Shown: positions 1 to 8,229 of the stretch, in pieces
Layout of the letters: every line of letters begins with the position of its first letter
Position numbering within the stretch: position 1 is the stretch's first letter
From: JANNRW01 sp031401815
Lineage (GTDB): Bacteria; Desulfobacterota; Desulfuromonadia; Geobacterales; DSM-12255
Direction: 5' to 3'
DNA length: 43,211 nucleotides
Assembly: GCA_031401815.1 (NCBI GenBank)
Contig: JANNRW010000375.1
Coordinates: 1-43,211 of the forward strand
Position numbers and translations under genes: made by a program
Notes under the pieces: generated by a model
What the model was told of the DNA's origin: nothing
Databases searched by the model: none
The model's input: the letters and a program-made list of their open reading frames with translations, nothing else

Positions 1-1
1 G

Positions 2-76
2 GCATTATTGATTTTGATTGTAGTTATCTCCGCATTTCTGGGAGCTACCACCGGAACGGCAATTATCTCCGCGTGA
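2..76 (+). CDS. Partial 3' end of an unidentified phage gene
   Basis: One frame is open from the window edge to a TGA at 74-76 and encodes a strongly hydrophobic tail (motif LLILIVVISAF), like a membrane segment. It is too short to identify. The frame of the downstream scaffold gene is also open from nt 24, so this could be noise. Only the left-flanking sequence can decide. Confidence 0.25.
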   Translation, partial: ALLILIVVISAFLGATTGTAIISA

Positions 77-116
77 GCTGGCGCTGGAAGCCATTGACAA
101 CTCATATGAGGAGAGA

Positions 117-929
117 TTGCAGAGTATCGGCCAGTCTGTGGCCGAGGAGAGAGCTTTAGCGGAGCCAACCATGATCGAAGACCTATCCGGATTCACGATG
201 AAGGTGAAGATGGACGGTGAAGAGCGTGTATTAACTGCTGCTGAGGTGGTTGCAGGATTTCAGAAGAATGCGGTTGCATCAGAACGTTTGCGAATGGCAG
301 GAGTAAAGCAGAAGGAGCTGGCAGAGAAGGAGTCTGATCTGCTTCAACGTGAGGCCGCACTTAGCGCTGTTGTTCCGCCATCAAGCGACGCGGAGCAGGC
401 GCTGCAACAAGTGCTGGAGGAGCTGGTTGAAGAGGGTGATATCGGTAGCGCCAAGGATAAGCTTGCACAAATTTTAAAGGAGACCGGGCGTCACGCTGTG
501 ACTACCCGGGCAGATGTTGTGCAGAGACAGCTTGATCCGGCGGAGATTACCGTAAACCCCATGTTTGAAGATTTCCTGGAGACACATCCTGAGTTTGCTC
601 CTGTTGAAGTGAACGGCACTCTGGTGGACAGCAAGGCAAGGCAGCTGGGAGATGTTATTTTCATACGGGATTATGATCCGCTGATAACGGCAGGTAAGCT
701 GGGATACCGCGAGGCTCTGGAGCAAACGGCTGCTGATGTTGCGAAAATACTATCTCCTGCTGTTGAGCTACAGCAATTGAGTAGAAACGAAGAAGCATTG
801 GCGAGGAAAGAGAAGATAGACAACCTGCCGGTCGCTTCGGCGCGAGCAAGTCTTACAAGTGATGACGCTGAGGATGAGAGTCCGGCAGCTATTATCGCAA
901 GCATGAGGAAGGCTCGCGGGCTGGGGTGA
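117..929 (+). CDS. Probable capsid scaffolding protein
   Basis: A 270-residue acidic, Glu/Ala/Leu-rich, mostly helical protein directly upstream of the major capsid gene, the usual place for a podoviral scaffold. A KVKMDGEERVLTAAE stretch followed by a Lys/Glu-rich helix is like scaffold proteins of this phage group. The C-terminus (ESPAAIIASMRKARGLG) is a basic tail, as in scaffolds whose C-terminus binds coat. The start is uncertain. TTG 117 has GAGGAG only 3 nt upstream; ATG 171 has GGAG at 6 nt. Codons upstream to nt 24 are also open and look coding (RELALEAIDNSYEERLQ) but contain no ATG or GTG. The role is inferred from position and composition. Confidence 0.65.
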   Translation: MQSIGQSVAEERALAEPTMIEDLSGFTMKVKMDGEERVLTAAEVVAGFQKNAVASERLRMAGVKQKELAEKESDLLQREAALSAVVPPSSDAEQALQQVLEELVEEGDIGSAKDKLAQILKETGRHAVTTRADVVQRQLDPAEITVNPMFEDFLETHPEFAPVEVNGTLVDSKARQLGDVIFIRDYDPLITAGKLGYREALEQTAADVAKILSPAVELQQLSRNEEALARKEKIDNLPVASARASLTSDDAEDESPAAIIASMRKARGLG

Positions 930-1002
930 TCGTACAAACAAGACTGCCGTGAGGTGGTACGAAATAATCAGACTGTCGTTAGATAGTCGGGAGGATAGTA
1001 AA

Positions 1003-1950
1003 ATGGCTGGACAGCTTTGGGTTACAAATTCACTGGGCGGTTTCATGAGCAGCAAGAACCTGTCAAAAGTTCTTCGCAAAGCTGTGCAACCGCTTTGTAA
1101 GTATCGTCAGTTTTGCGATGCGAAAGAGGCTGTAGGGCTCCACAAGGGGCAGATTTTTACCTGGAACGTTTACTCTGATCTGGCTCAGGCTGGCACTACG
1201 CTGGTTGAGACATCGACCATGCCGAAAACGAACTTTACCATTACCCAGGGGACGATGACGATGCTGGAGTATGGTAACAGCGTTGATTACAGCGGCATTC
1301 TGGATAATCTGTCAGAGCAGCCGGTTAAAGAGATCATCAAAAATGCGCTTCAGGATGATGCATTCAAGGCGTTTGATGCTGCTGCTCATGCGAAGTTCAA
1401 TGCTACCCTGCTGTATGTTTCTCCGGCCGGGGGCACTTCCGGGACATCAAGTACTGCTGTAGCCTTGACCACCAACGGCACTACTACGACTATGAACAAT
1501 GTGGCGTTCGGGAAGTCGCATGCCGGGGCAATTTCTGATGTTATGCGCGAGCGTAATATTCCGGCGTATATTGCTGATGACTATATGGCGATTGCGCATC
1601 CGACTACATTCCGTCAACTCAAGACGGATCTGGAAGCTGTGCATCAGTATACCAGTGATGGTTTCCAGCTCATCATCAACGGCGAGATTGGCCGGTACGA
1701 GAATTTCCGTTTCGTGCAGCAGACCAATATCGCCAAAGAGACGTTTGCAAATGCCAAGTCGAATTTCATTTATTTCTTCGGGGCTGATTCGGTTGCAGAG
1801 GGTGTCGCAGTGCCTGAAGAGGTTCGCGGTGCCATTCCGTCTGACTATGGCCGGTCGATGGGTGTCGCATGGTATGCAGTCGAAGGGTTTGCACTGACTC
1901 ATGCCGCTGCTCCTAATGCCCGTGTTGTCAAGTGGGCGTCTGCCGGTTAA
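1003..1950 (+). CDS. Major capsid protein (HK97-fold type, probable)
   Basis: A 315-residue protein expected to form the icosahedral shell. It has the layout of podoviral coat proteins: an N-terminal arm, a long-helix region (residues about 95-130), a Thr/Ser/Gly-rich insertion (NGTTTTMNN) and a C-terminal domain ending in WYAVEGFALTHAAAPNARVVKW. It sits between a scaffold-like gene and a strong terminator, the arrangement expected for the most abundant virion protein. I chose ATG 1003 because GGGAGG lies 8 nt upstream. The frame is open further upstream (to 949), but that extension has no ribosome-binding site and its composition is unlike coat. The family call rests on synteny plus overall character. 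Confidence 0.8.
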   Translation: MAGQLWVTNSLGGFMSSKNLSKVLRKAVQPLCKYRQFCDAKEAVGLHKGQIFTWNVYSDLAQAGTTLVETSTMPKTNFTITQGTMTMLEYGNSVDYSGILDNLSEQPVKEIIKNALQDDAFKAFDAAAHAKFNATLLYVSPAGGTSGTSSTAVALTTNGTTTTMNNVAFGKSHAGAISDVMRERNIPAYIADDYMAIAHPTTFRQLKTDLEAVHQYTSDGFQLIINGEIGRYENFRFVQQTNIAKETFANAKSNFIYFFGADSVAEGVAVPEEVRGAIPSDYGRSMGVAWYAVEGFALTHAAAPNARVVKWASAG

Positions 1951-1969
1951 GCAAGTACGTTGTAAGAAA

Positions 1970-1998
1970 GGGGTGAGGGGAAACCTTCACCCCTTTTT
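1970..1998 (+). terminator. Rho-independent terminator after the capsid gene
   Basis: A 10-bp stem pairs 1970-1979 with 1984-1993 (GGGGTGAGGG with CCTTCACCCC, one G-T pair), closes on a GAAA tetraloop and is followed by five T. It lies 20 nt after the capsid stop. It probably reduces readthrough, so capsid mRNA exceeds the downstream tail genes. Confidence 0.85.
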
Positions 1999-2027
1999 CG
2001 GTATTACAATCATAAGGAGATAAGACG

Positions 2028-2216
2028 ATGGAAAAGGACAACTGTAATCCTGTGGAAGGTGGTAACGCTCCGAAGTTGACTGATGCCGGTACCGGTTATG
2101 CCGGGTCTACAGGCAGCGCTTATGGAGTTGGCAGCGGGGATCTGGATAAGGGATTTACCGGTGGGGGTAGTCTGGGTACTCCGAAAAAGAGCGACAAGAC
2201 AGGCGGTGACTGCTGA
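2028..2216 (+). CDS. Small glycine-rich phage protein of unknown function
   Basis: A 62-residue protein rich in Gly, Ser, Thr and Lys, predicted disordered, with Cys near both ends (DNC, GGDC). ATG 2028 has a strong AAGGAG site, and its TGA overlaps the ATG of the next gene, so it is translationally coupled. It is the first gene after the capsid terminator. Such short Gly-rich products next to coat genes are sometimes head-decoration or connector accessories, but nothing here proves that. Confidence 0.6.
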   Translation: MEKDNCNPVEGGNAPKLTDAGTGYAGSTGSAYGVGSGDLDKGFTGGGSLGTPKKSDKTGGDC

Positions 2217-2668
2217 TGAGCCGTAAACTCGACAGTACAAGGCCATTTGCAGAGATATTCGGCGGTGATGATGCCGGTGTTTTTGAGCAGTTCGGTATCA
2301 TGTTTGACCCTGCTGGTGTGGAGTTGCCGGGATATGATCATATTGAGATCCCAGCGGATGATGCGCCTGTGCAAGTCATTGTGGATAATCCGGAGCTCAG
2401 GGGCGAAATTAACCGGCTGACCAGTAATATTGCCAATCTTAAGGAGCTTTTAGCTTTAAAGGATGAGCAGTTTGAGATCGAGTCTGGCCGGGCTGATGAT
2501 CTGGCTGTTGAAGTCGAGCGGCTGAAAGCCCGTCTGGAGGAGGCGCTGAATCCTGCTCCACTGTTGCCGGTCGCTCCTGTGTTGAAAGATTGTAAAGATG
2601 GCAAGGATGTTTCTTCAAGAAAGGAAAAGCAGTTGTCTGCCAGCGATCTTTTAGGGGAGGCTAACTGA
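2216..2668 (+). CDS. Coiled-coil phage protein of unknown function
   Basis: A 150-residue acidic protein. Residues about 60-110 form a heptad-rich coiled coil (ELRGEINRLTSNIANLKELL, then a second run with VEVERLKARLEEAL). The N-terminus has a compact RPFAEIFGG motif, and the tail is Lys/Ser-rich. It overlaps both neighbours by one base (TGATG junctions), so it is stoichiometrically tied to the small Gly-rich protein before it and the glycosyltransferase fusion after it. That coupling makes a partner or substrate for the glycosyltransferase one possibility. No family is recognised. Confidence 0.6.
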   Translation: MSRKLDSTRPFAEIFGGDDAGVFEQFGIMFDPAGVELPGYDHIEIPADDAPVQVIVDNPELRGEINRLTSNIANLKELLALKDEQFEIESGRADDLAVEVERLKARLEEALNPAPLLPVAPVLKDCKDGKDVSSRKEKQLSASDLLGEAN

Positions 2669-4173
2669 TGTGGAGCGCTGAAACGTCACAAGGGTTTGAG
2701 AGCAGGAAAATAAAGTACCTTCTGCCAAAGTATACAAGAGGCCGGGGGCTTGAGATTGGTTGCGGGATGGAGAAGGCTTTCCCGCATTTCATCGGGCTGG
2801 ATAATGGCCATCATTTTGGCCAGGGGGCTGCTGATCTGATTTGTAACGCGGACGATCTGTCACTATTTGCCGACAGGTCGGTTGACTTTGTTTTTTCGTC
2901 TCATGTGCTTGAGCATATGGAGTCGGTTGGTGAGACTCTGAATGAGTGGGGGAGGGTTATCAGACCGGGTGGATATCTCTGCCTGTATGTGCCGTCTGCC
3001 AATCTCTATCCCAAGTGCGGTGAATACGGAGCTAATCCGGATCATAAGCATGATTTCTATCCTGGGGATATCGAGAAGGAGCTAAACACTTCGGCTTATA
3101 GCTGGATGATTGTCGAGTCTGAAGAGCGTGGCGAGGGTGATGAGTACAGCCTGTTTATCGTTGCGCAGAAAGGGTATGGCAAAGTTGTCAAGCCATCTGG
3201 AAAGAGTGCCTGTGTAGTGAGATTCGGCGCTTTTGGGGATATGCTTCAGGCTGCGCTCGTTTTTCCGAGGCTGAAAGAGCAGGGCTACCACGTTACGGTT
3301 ATGACTACTGCTGTTGGTGAGCAGATTCTGAGAGATGATCCGTTTGTTGATGATTTCTATATCCTTGACAGGGATCAGGTGCCGAATCTGGAGCTGGGAG
3401 CATTCTGGGCTGTGCAGAAAACCCGCTTTGACAAGTGGGTGCAGTTATCGGAGTCGATTGAGGGGACGCTGTTGGCGCTTCCTGGCAGACCTAATCATGG
3501 CTGGCCGCATAGTGCCCGAAAGATGGCAATGAAGCTTAATTATCATGAGTGGACAGCAGCGCTTGCTGAGGTGCCGTTTTCTCCATGTCAACTGTTTTAT
3601 CCGGATAGTTCTGAAGTTGAGTCTGCCCGACAAAGGCTTTCAGGCGGTTTTAATATTGTCTGGGCTCTGGCTGGGTCGTCATTTCATAAGTTCACCCCTT
3701 TTCTTGATCCGGTGATTGCCCGCATTTTACTGGAGATGCCTGAAGCAACTATTTATCTGGTTGGTGATGAGTTCTGCAAAGTGCTTGAGCAGGGCTGGGA
3801 GGAAGAGGAGCGGGTTGTCAGGCTGTCAGGCGAAATTTCCATACGGGAAACGCTGGCGATGGCTCAGGCGGCTAACCTGGTTATAGGGCCTGAGACCGGA
3901 GTGTTGAATTCGGTGGCGTTTACAGAGTCTGTTTCTAAGATTCTCATGATGTCACATTCATCAGTAAATAATCTGGCAAAGCATTTTATAAAGTGTCAGG
4001 CACTGGTTCCGGTTGATACGCCGTGCTATCCGTGTCACAGACTGCATTATTCTGATGAACACTGTTTCAGGGATAAGGAATCCGGAGCGGCTCTATGTGC
4101 GCAGAATATATCTGCTGCCATGATTTACGATGCCGTTGTCAAGGTCTATCGCTACTGGAGGGCAAGAAAATGA
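2668..4173 (+). CDS. Fusion of SAM-dependent methyltransferase and GT9 (heptosyltransferase-like) glycosyltransferase
   Basis: A 501-residue two-domain enzyme. Residues about 1-165 are a class I methyltransferase: the SAM-binding LEIGCG loop at 28-33, an acidic residue in GLDNG (D45), and SSHVLEHM at 77-84 followed by RVIRPGGYL, the Methyltransf_11 pattern. Residues about 183-495 resemble glycosyltransferase family 9, the ADP-heptose:LPS heptosyltransferase fold: RFGAFGDM at the start of the first Rossmann domain and GPETG at 407-411 in the nucleotide-sugar site. A Cys-rich tail (CYPCH, then two further Cys) matches the C-terminal cysteines of many GT9 relatives. GT9 enzymes transfer sugars to lipid-linked or LPS acceptors, so the substrate here is open: LPS, or a virion protein. 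It sits inside the structural operon with one- and four-base overlaps to its neighbours. Confidence 0.8.
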   Translation: MWSAETSQGFESRKIKYLLPKYTRGRGLEIGCGMEKAFPHFIGLDNGHHFGQGAADLICNADDLSLFADRSVDFVFSSHVLEHMESVGETLNEWGRVIRPGGYLCLYVPSANLYPKCGEYGANPDHKHDFYPGDIEKELNTSAYSWMIVESEERGEGDEYSLFIVAQKGYGKVVKPSGKSACVVRFGAFGDMLQAALVFPRLKEQGYHVTVMTTAVGEQILRDDPFVDDFYILDRDQVPNLELGAFWAVQKTRFDKWVQLSESIEGTLLALPGRPNHGWPHSARKMAMKLNYHEWTAALAEVPFSPCQLFYPDSSEVESARQRLSGGFNIVWALAGSSFHKFTPFLDPVIARILLEMPEATIYLVGDEFCKVLEQGWEEEERVVRLSGEISIRETLAMAQAANLVIGPETGVLNSVAFTESVSKILMMSHSSVNNLAKHFIKCQALVPVDTPCYPCHRLHYSDEHCFRDKESGAALCAQNISAAMIYDAVVKVYRYWRARK

Positions 4174-4760
4174 CTGTTGCCGAGCTGTTTGCAATTATTG
4201 CCGGTCGTCTCTCTTCTCCAGTAGAGAGTATTTTCTCTGCTGTGAATGCGGTGTCTGACTATCTGATGAAGCGGGCAGCATCAAAACGGCTCTCTATTGC
4301 CAAGGGGATTACTACCGTTGCTACGGTGAATGCCCAAAATGATGTTCAACTTCCGGCTGATTGCAGGATCATGTCAGGCCCTCCGATGATAGGCACTCTG
4401 GAGTTACAGATTATGCCGACAGGTGGAGAGTCAATCTATACTACGCATGCAAAGCCCATTTTCTACCGGCTGGAGGGGAGGCGCATGGTTCTGGCTCCGA
4501 CTCCTAATGCTGTCTATACCATTACTATCCCGTATTACGCATATGCTGAAAAGGTGTATGAGTTGGCAGATACGCTGCCGTTTGGCGGGCAACTGGATGA
4601 AGCGTTTCCTGATCTGACAGCGATGGTGATGATGCAGGGGCGTGGCGCATTGGCTACTCAGGCAGGCGAGGCTCTGGTTACTACGGCGCTTATGTCGCTG
4701 ATTATCGCGGAAGAGCAGAATCTGGCAGAGAGCCTGAATAATCAGAGTCAGTATCGATAA
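4170..4760 (+). CDS. Putative head-tail connector/adaptor protein
   Basis: A 196-residue protein between the capsid and tail-nozzle genes. It starts with a helix (TVAELFAIIAGRL) and has a central beta-rich part with LPADCRIM, like the LPADF strand of phage adaptor proteins, then a C-terminal helical segment. ATG 4170 overlaps the previous stop (ATGA), and this start is preferred over the open frame that extends further upstream inside the glycosyltransferase gene. It probably forms a ring beneath the portal or assists it. The assignment is from layout and weak motif similarity. Confidence 0.5.
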   Translation: MTVAELFAIIAGRLSSPVESIFSAVNAVSDYLMKRAASKRLSIAKGITTVATVNAQNDVQLPADCRIMSGPPMIGTLELQIMPTGGESIYTTHAKPIFYRLEGRRMVLAPTPNAVYTITIPYYAYAEKVYELADTLPFGGQLDEAFPDLTAMVMMQGRGALATQAGEALVTTALMSLIIAEEQNLAESLNNQSQYR

Positions 4761-4769
4761 GGGGATGCC

Positions 4770-5447
4770 ATGGCAGTTACAGGTCAAAATATAGCAGATA
4801 AGGCTGAAAACATCTTACAGGACACTTCTAATACCCGCTGGACTGAGCCGGAGCTTTTGGTCTGGATCAATGCCGGTGTAAAGGAGATTCTGGTTTATAA
4901 GCCAAATGCCAATCCGGTTACAGAGTCAGTTGTAACTGTTGCGGGGACAAAGCAGACTCTGCCAGCCACAGGGATCCAGTTTTTGAAGGCTATTCGCAAT
5001 ATGGGTACAAACGGGACAACTCCGGGCGGGGCTATTACGTCGCTTGATATGAATGTCCTGGATGTTGCAGTGCCCGGATGGCATACCAGCACTGCAAATG
5101 CAGTCAGTCAGTACGCCTGTTTTGATTCACGGCTGCCAAAAATATTTTATCTATCCCCTCCTCAACCAACATCAAGTATGGGGTATGTGGAGATATCATA
5201 TTCCAAGCTTCCTGCTGATCTGGCCAGCCTGGCAGCCTCTATTTTTGATGATCTGTATGAAATGGCTCTGGTTGATTATGTACTTTATCGGGCGTTTCTG
5301 AAGGATGCGGAGTTCGCTGGCAGCGCTGTAAGGGCTGATGGGCATTTCAAGGCGTTTCTGAATGCGCTGGGGGTGAAGAGTTCGAATGAAGTGAGATATT
5401 CGTCACAGCGGCAAGCGGCTGCTGTTCCAACACCGGCACAGGGGTAG
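4770..5447 (+). CDS. Phage head-tail adaptor protein (DUF6682-like)
   Basis: A 225-residue protein whose start is characteristic of podoviral adaptors: a short helix, then RWTEPELLVWINAG and a VKEIL helix, followed by a TLPATGIQFLKAIRNM strand. The C-terminal half is helical (IFDDLYEMALVDYVLYRAFLKD), a layout shared by adaptor rings that dock on the portal. ATG 4770 lies 10 nt after the preceding stop with a GGGG-type site, and the gene directly precedes the nozzle gene. Family membership is from memory of the motif and is fairly secure as an adaptor. Confidence 0.65.
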   Translation: MAVTGQNIADKAENILQDTSNTRWTEPELLVWINAGVKEILVYKPNANPVTESVVTVAGTKQTLPATGIQFLKAIRNMGTNGTTPGGAITSLDMNVLDVAVPGWHTSTANAVSQYACFDSRLPKIFYLSPPQPTSSMGYVEISYSKLPADLASLAASIFDDLYEMALVDYVLYRAFLKDAEFAGSAVRADGHFKAFLNALGVKSSNEVRYSSQRQAAAVPTPAQG

Positions 5448-5450
5448 GCT

Positions 5451-7049
5451 ATGCATGTCCAGTTCAACAACTTCAAGGGGATGGCTCCTATCCTTTTGCC
5501 CGAGAGATTACCGCCTGGTGTTGCGCAGAGTGCGCAGAACTGCCGGTTCGAGTCGGGCGGGATCATGCCGATCAAGCAGGTTGCTTCTGTTGTTACGCCG
5601 GCAAAGAGTGGCACGAAACTAAGTATCTATCCATATGAAACAAAGTGGTTCCACTGGCTGGAAGATGTGAATGTCTGCAAGGGTGCTGTTGCTGCTGACG
5701 GATTCAATCGGGTCTACTGGACAGGTGAAGGCGCTCCGAAAATGAGCGTCAGTGGTTATGCTATTTCCGGGGGGACTCAGTATCCTACAAATTCCTATAA
5801 TCTGGGATTACCCAGGCCGTCAACGGTATCCGCTGCGACTTCCGGTGCTGCCGGTAGTGATCTGTCTACGCAAGAACAGCGCTCGTACGTTATTACGTTT
5901 GTGACTGCTTATGGCGAGGAGTCTGTGCCAAGCCTGCCTACAGCGGATATGACTGTTGATACAGCTACACAGACGGTGAATCTGACGAATATCCCGGTTG
6001 CGCCTGTTGGAGCTTACAATGTAGTGGCAAAGAATATCTACAGGTCTGCTACCGGTTCCAGTAGTACGGAATTCCAGCTGGTTACTACGATTGCCATAGC
6101 TACAACGTCCTACAACGACAGTATCGCCACGGCTGATCTGGGCGAGGTACTGCCATCCGGTAACTATTATGCGCCAAACTCCGGTTTGAAAGGGCTTATT
6201 TCTCTGCCTGCCGGATTTATGGCCGGATTCTATAATAATGTCCTCTGCTTTTCAGTGCCGTATCAACCTCATGCCTGGGATCCTGCCTATCAGATTATTC
6301 TGCCGGATAATATTATTGCATTAGCCTCGTATGGTTCGTCAATTCTGGTTATGACCACAGGTTTGCCAGTGCTGGTTACCGGTAGCGATCCATCCGGCAT
6401 GTCGATTGAATATCTGGAAAAGGGCGAGGCTTGTGTATCAAAGCGGGGTGTTGTTGACCTTGGATATTCGATTGCCTATCCGGGTACTACAGGGCTCTGG
6501 ATGGCTGGCGGGAACAGTATCGATATGGTGACGGCGCGGATAATGACTCAGGCGCAGTGGTCAGCGCTGGTTCCATCGTCAATTCTGGGGACGGAGTACG
6601 AAAGGGCGTATGTAGGGTTTTACAATACCGGCAGCGCTACTGGCGGGTTTATTCTGGATGGCGAGGGGAATTATTCACTGACTGATATCTATGCTACAGC
6701 AGCTCATCTGGACAGGGCAACAGGCAAACTTTATCTGATGGTGGGGAATGACGTCGTTGAATGGTGCGGTGGGAGCACTTTCTATACTGCTTCGTGGAGA
6801 TCCGGGAAGGTTGTGCTGCCTAAACCATGCAATCTTGGTGCTGCTCAGGTACTTGCTCAGGCGTATCCGCTTACGATGAAGGTTTATGCTGATGGCGTGC
6901 TGAAGAGTACACAGACTATCAGTAACAGTGTGCCGGTCAGGTTGCCTTCCGGCTTTCTTGCTTCGGTGTGGGAGATGGAGATTATCGGCGGAAGCGGCAT
7001 TTATGCTGCATCCATGGCATCATCTATGATGGAACTGGCTCAGGCGTAA
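5451..7049 (+). CDS. Podoviral tail nozzle/hub protein
   Basis: A 532-residue, beta-rich protein. The start (VQFNNFKGMAPIL, then LPPGVAQSAQNCRFESGGI) is the usual opening of podoviral tail-hub or nozzle proteins (P22 gp10/T7 gp12 functional class), which extend the connector and plug the short tail. The middle contains Ile/Val/Thr-rich repeats and a SVPYQPHAWDP loop seen in this class. It lies directly after two adaptor genes and before the fibre genes. There is no signal peptide or membrane segment. The class is well supported by order and N-terminal pattern; the exact fold is inferred. Confidence 0.65.
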   Translation: MHVQFNNFKGMAPILLPERLPPGVAQSAQNCRFESGGIMPIKQVASVVTPAKSGTKLSIYPYETKWFHWLEDVNVCKGAVAADGFNRVYWTGEGAPKMSVSGYAISGGTQYPTNSYNLGLPRPSTVSAATSGAAGSDLSTQEQRSYVITFVTAYGEESVPSLPTADMTVDTATQTVNLTNIPVAPVGAYNVVAKNIYRSATGSSSTEFQLVTTIAIATTSYNDSIATADLGEVLPSGNYYAPNSGLKGLISLPAGFMAGFYNNVLCFSVPYQPHAWDPAYQIILPDNIIALASYGSSILVMTTGLPVLVTGSDPSGMSIEYLEKGEACVSKRGVVDLGYSIAYPGTTGLWMAGGNSIDMVTARIMTQAQWSALVPSSILGTEYERAYVGFYNTGSATGGFILDGEGNYSLTDIYATAAHLDRATGKLYLMVGNDVVEWCGGSTFYTASWRSGKVVLPKPCNLGAAQVLAQAYPLTMKVYADGVLKSTQTISNSVPVRLPSGFLASVWEMEIIGGSGIYAASMASSMMELAQA

Positions 7050-7059
7050 GGGGTAGAGC

Positions 7060-8217
7060 GTGGCTGATAATCTCAATATACCGTCACTTCCGTCGTCTGT
7101 TGATCTGAATATCCGGAGGGCTATCGATGCAATCGAGCGCTTTTTGATGTATCAGCAACGGGAGCTGACAAGCCTGTCGAGCAGTGCCGGTCAGGTAACC
7201 CAGAGCGGGCAGATAGTTAATGCTGTTGCACTGTTGTCTATCCCTCCAAAACCGCTCAACCTGGTTGCGACTGGCGGCTTCGACAAGATTCTGCTTCAGT
7301 GGGATAACCCGTATTATAGATATCAGTCCTATGTAGAGGTGTGGCGGTCAACGGTTAATGATCTGGGAACGGCTGCATTGGTGGGAACATCAAATGGTGT
7401 GCTGTATTCGGATAATCCGCCTGTTTCGGCAACACCTGCTACGTATTATTACTGGGTTCGATTTATCAACAGTGCATCACTGGCAGGGTCTTTTTCGGCG
7501 GTTGCTTCTACAATAACGCACTTGGGGGCGGATAATCTCACGATTCCCGGCACTGCTTCAATCTGGGACGCAATCATCGGAATAGGGCGCATCACTAACC
7601 TCTATATTGACGATGTGATTCAGAGTGAGAGCTGGAACGGTTCTGATATAGGCTGGAAGGTTGATAAGCTGGGATACTGTACTTTCAACGGGGGAACCTT
7701 CCGGGGGTCTGTAACGTTCCAGTCCGGCTCAACCGGTTATAGCAATATTGCGGACAGGCCGAATTTCAGGGGGGCGTGGTCAAGTGCTTCGGTTGTGCAT
7801 GTGGTAAATGATGAGGTTACTAAGGATGGGTCATCATGGGCTTGTATCCTTGCGCATACCTCATCTGTTTCCAATGGCCCTCCGACACTGCCGACTACTT
7901 CAAATACCTGGTGGTCACTGAAAGCGCAACGGGGTGAAGACTTTGACGTTATTGTTGAGAGCACGAACGGGGATATTTTCAGGGTAGGGCAGGCACTGAC
8001 TACAACACTGATAGCGCATGTTATCCAGAACGGTCTTGATGTTACAGCAGATATTGATTCGTCAAGATTTCAGTGGAGACGCGTGTCAAGGATTCCTGAT
8101 GCGCCTGGAGATGCTGCATGGAATGCTCTTTATGCTTCAGGGTATAAACAGATTCCACTTAGTGTTGATTCAGTTAACAGCCAAGCAACTTTTCACTGCG
8201 ATATTCTCAACTTATAA
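7060..8217 (+). CDS. Tail fibre protein, proximal part (Fn3 and carbohydrate-binding-like modules)
   Basis: A 385-residue protein starting at GTG 7060 with AGGGG six bases upstream. An N-terminal helix (VDLNIRRAIDAIERFL) probably trimerises or docks to the tail. Residues about 60-150 form a fibronectin-III-like domain (PPKPLNLVATGGFDKILLQW, YYYWVRFIN). Residues about 235-290 resemble a chitin-binding-type module (FRGAWSSASVVHVVNDEV, then WWSLKAQRG). The C-terminus (GDIFRVGQALTTTLIAHV, NGLDVT, FQWRRVS) is the repeated beta-domain found at the end of J-like and DUF1983-type fibre proteins. It stops at QATFHCDILNL, where that domain would normally continue into an Ig-like module, which the next gene supplies. 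Confidence 0.7.
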   Translation: MADNLNIPSLPSSVDLNIRRAIDAIERFLMYQQRELTSLSSSAGQVTQSGQIVNAVALLSIPPKPLNLVATGGFDKILLQWDNPYYRYQSYVEVWRSTVNDLGTAALVGTSNGVLYSDNPPVSATPATYYYWVRFINSASLAGSFSAVASTITHLGADNLTIPGTASIWDAIIGIGRITNLYIDDVIQSESWNGSDIGWKVDKLGYCTFNGGTFRGSVTFQSGSTGYSNIADRPNFRGAWSSASVVHVVNDEVTKDGSSWACILAHTSSVSNGPPTLPTTSNTWWSLKAQRGEDFDVIVESTNGDIFRVGQALTTTLIAHVIQNGLDVTADIDSSRFQWRRVSRIPDAPGDAAWNALYASGYKQIPLSVDSVNSQATFHCDILNL

Positions 8218-8229
8218 AGGAGTAACACC

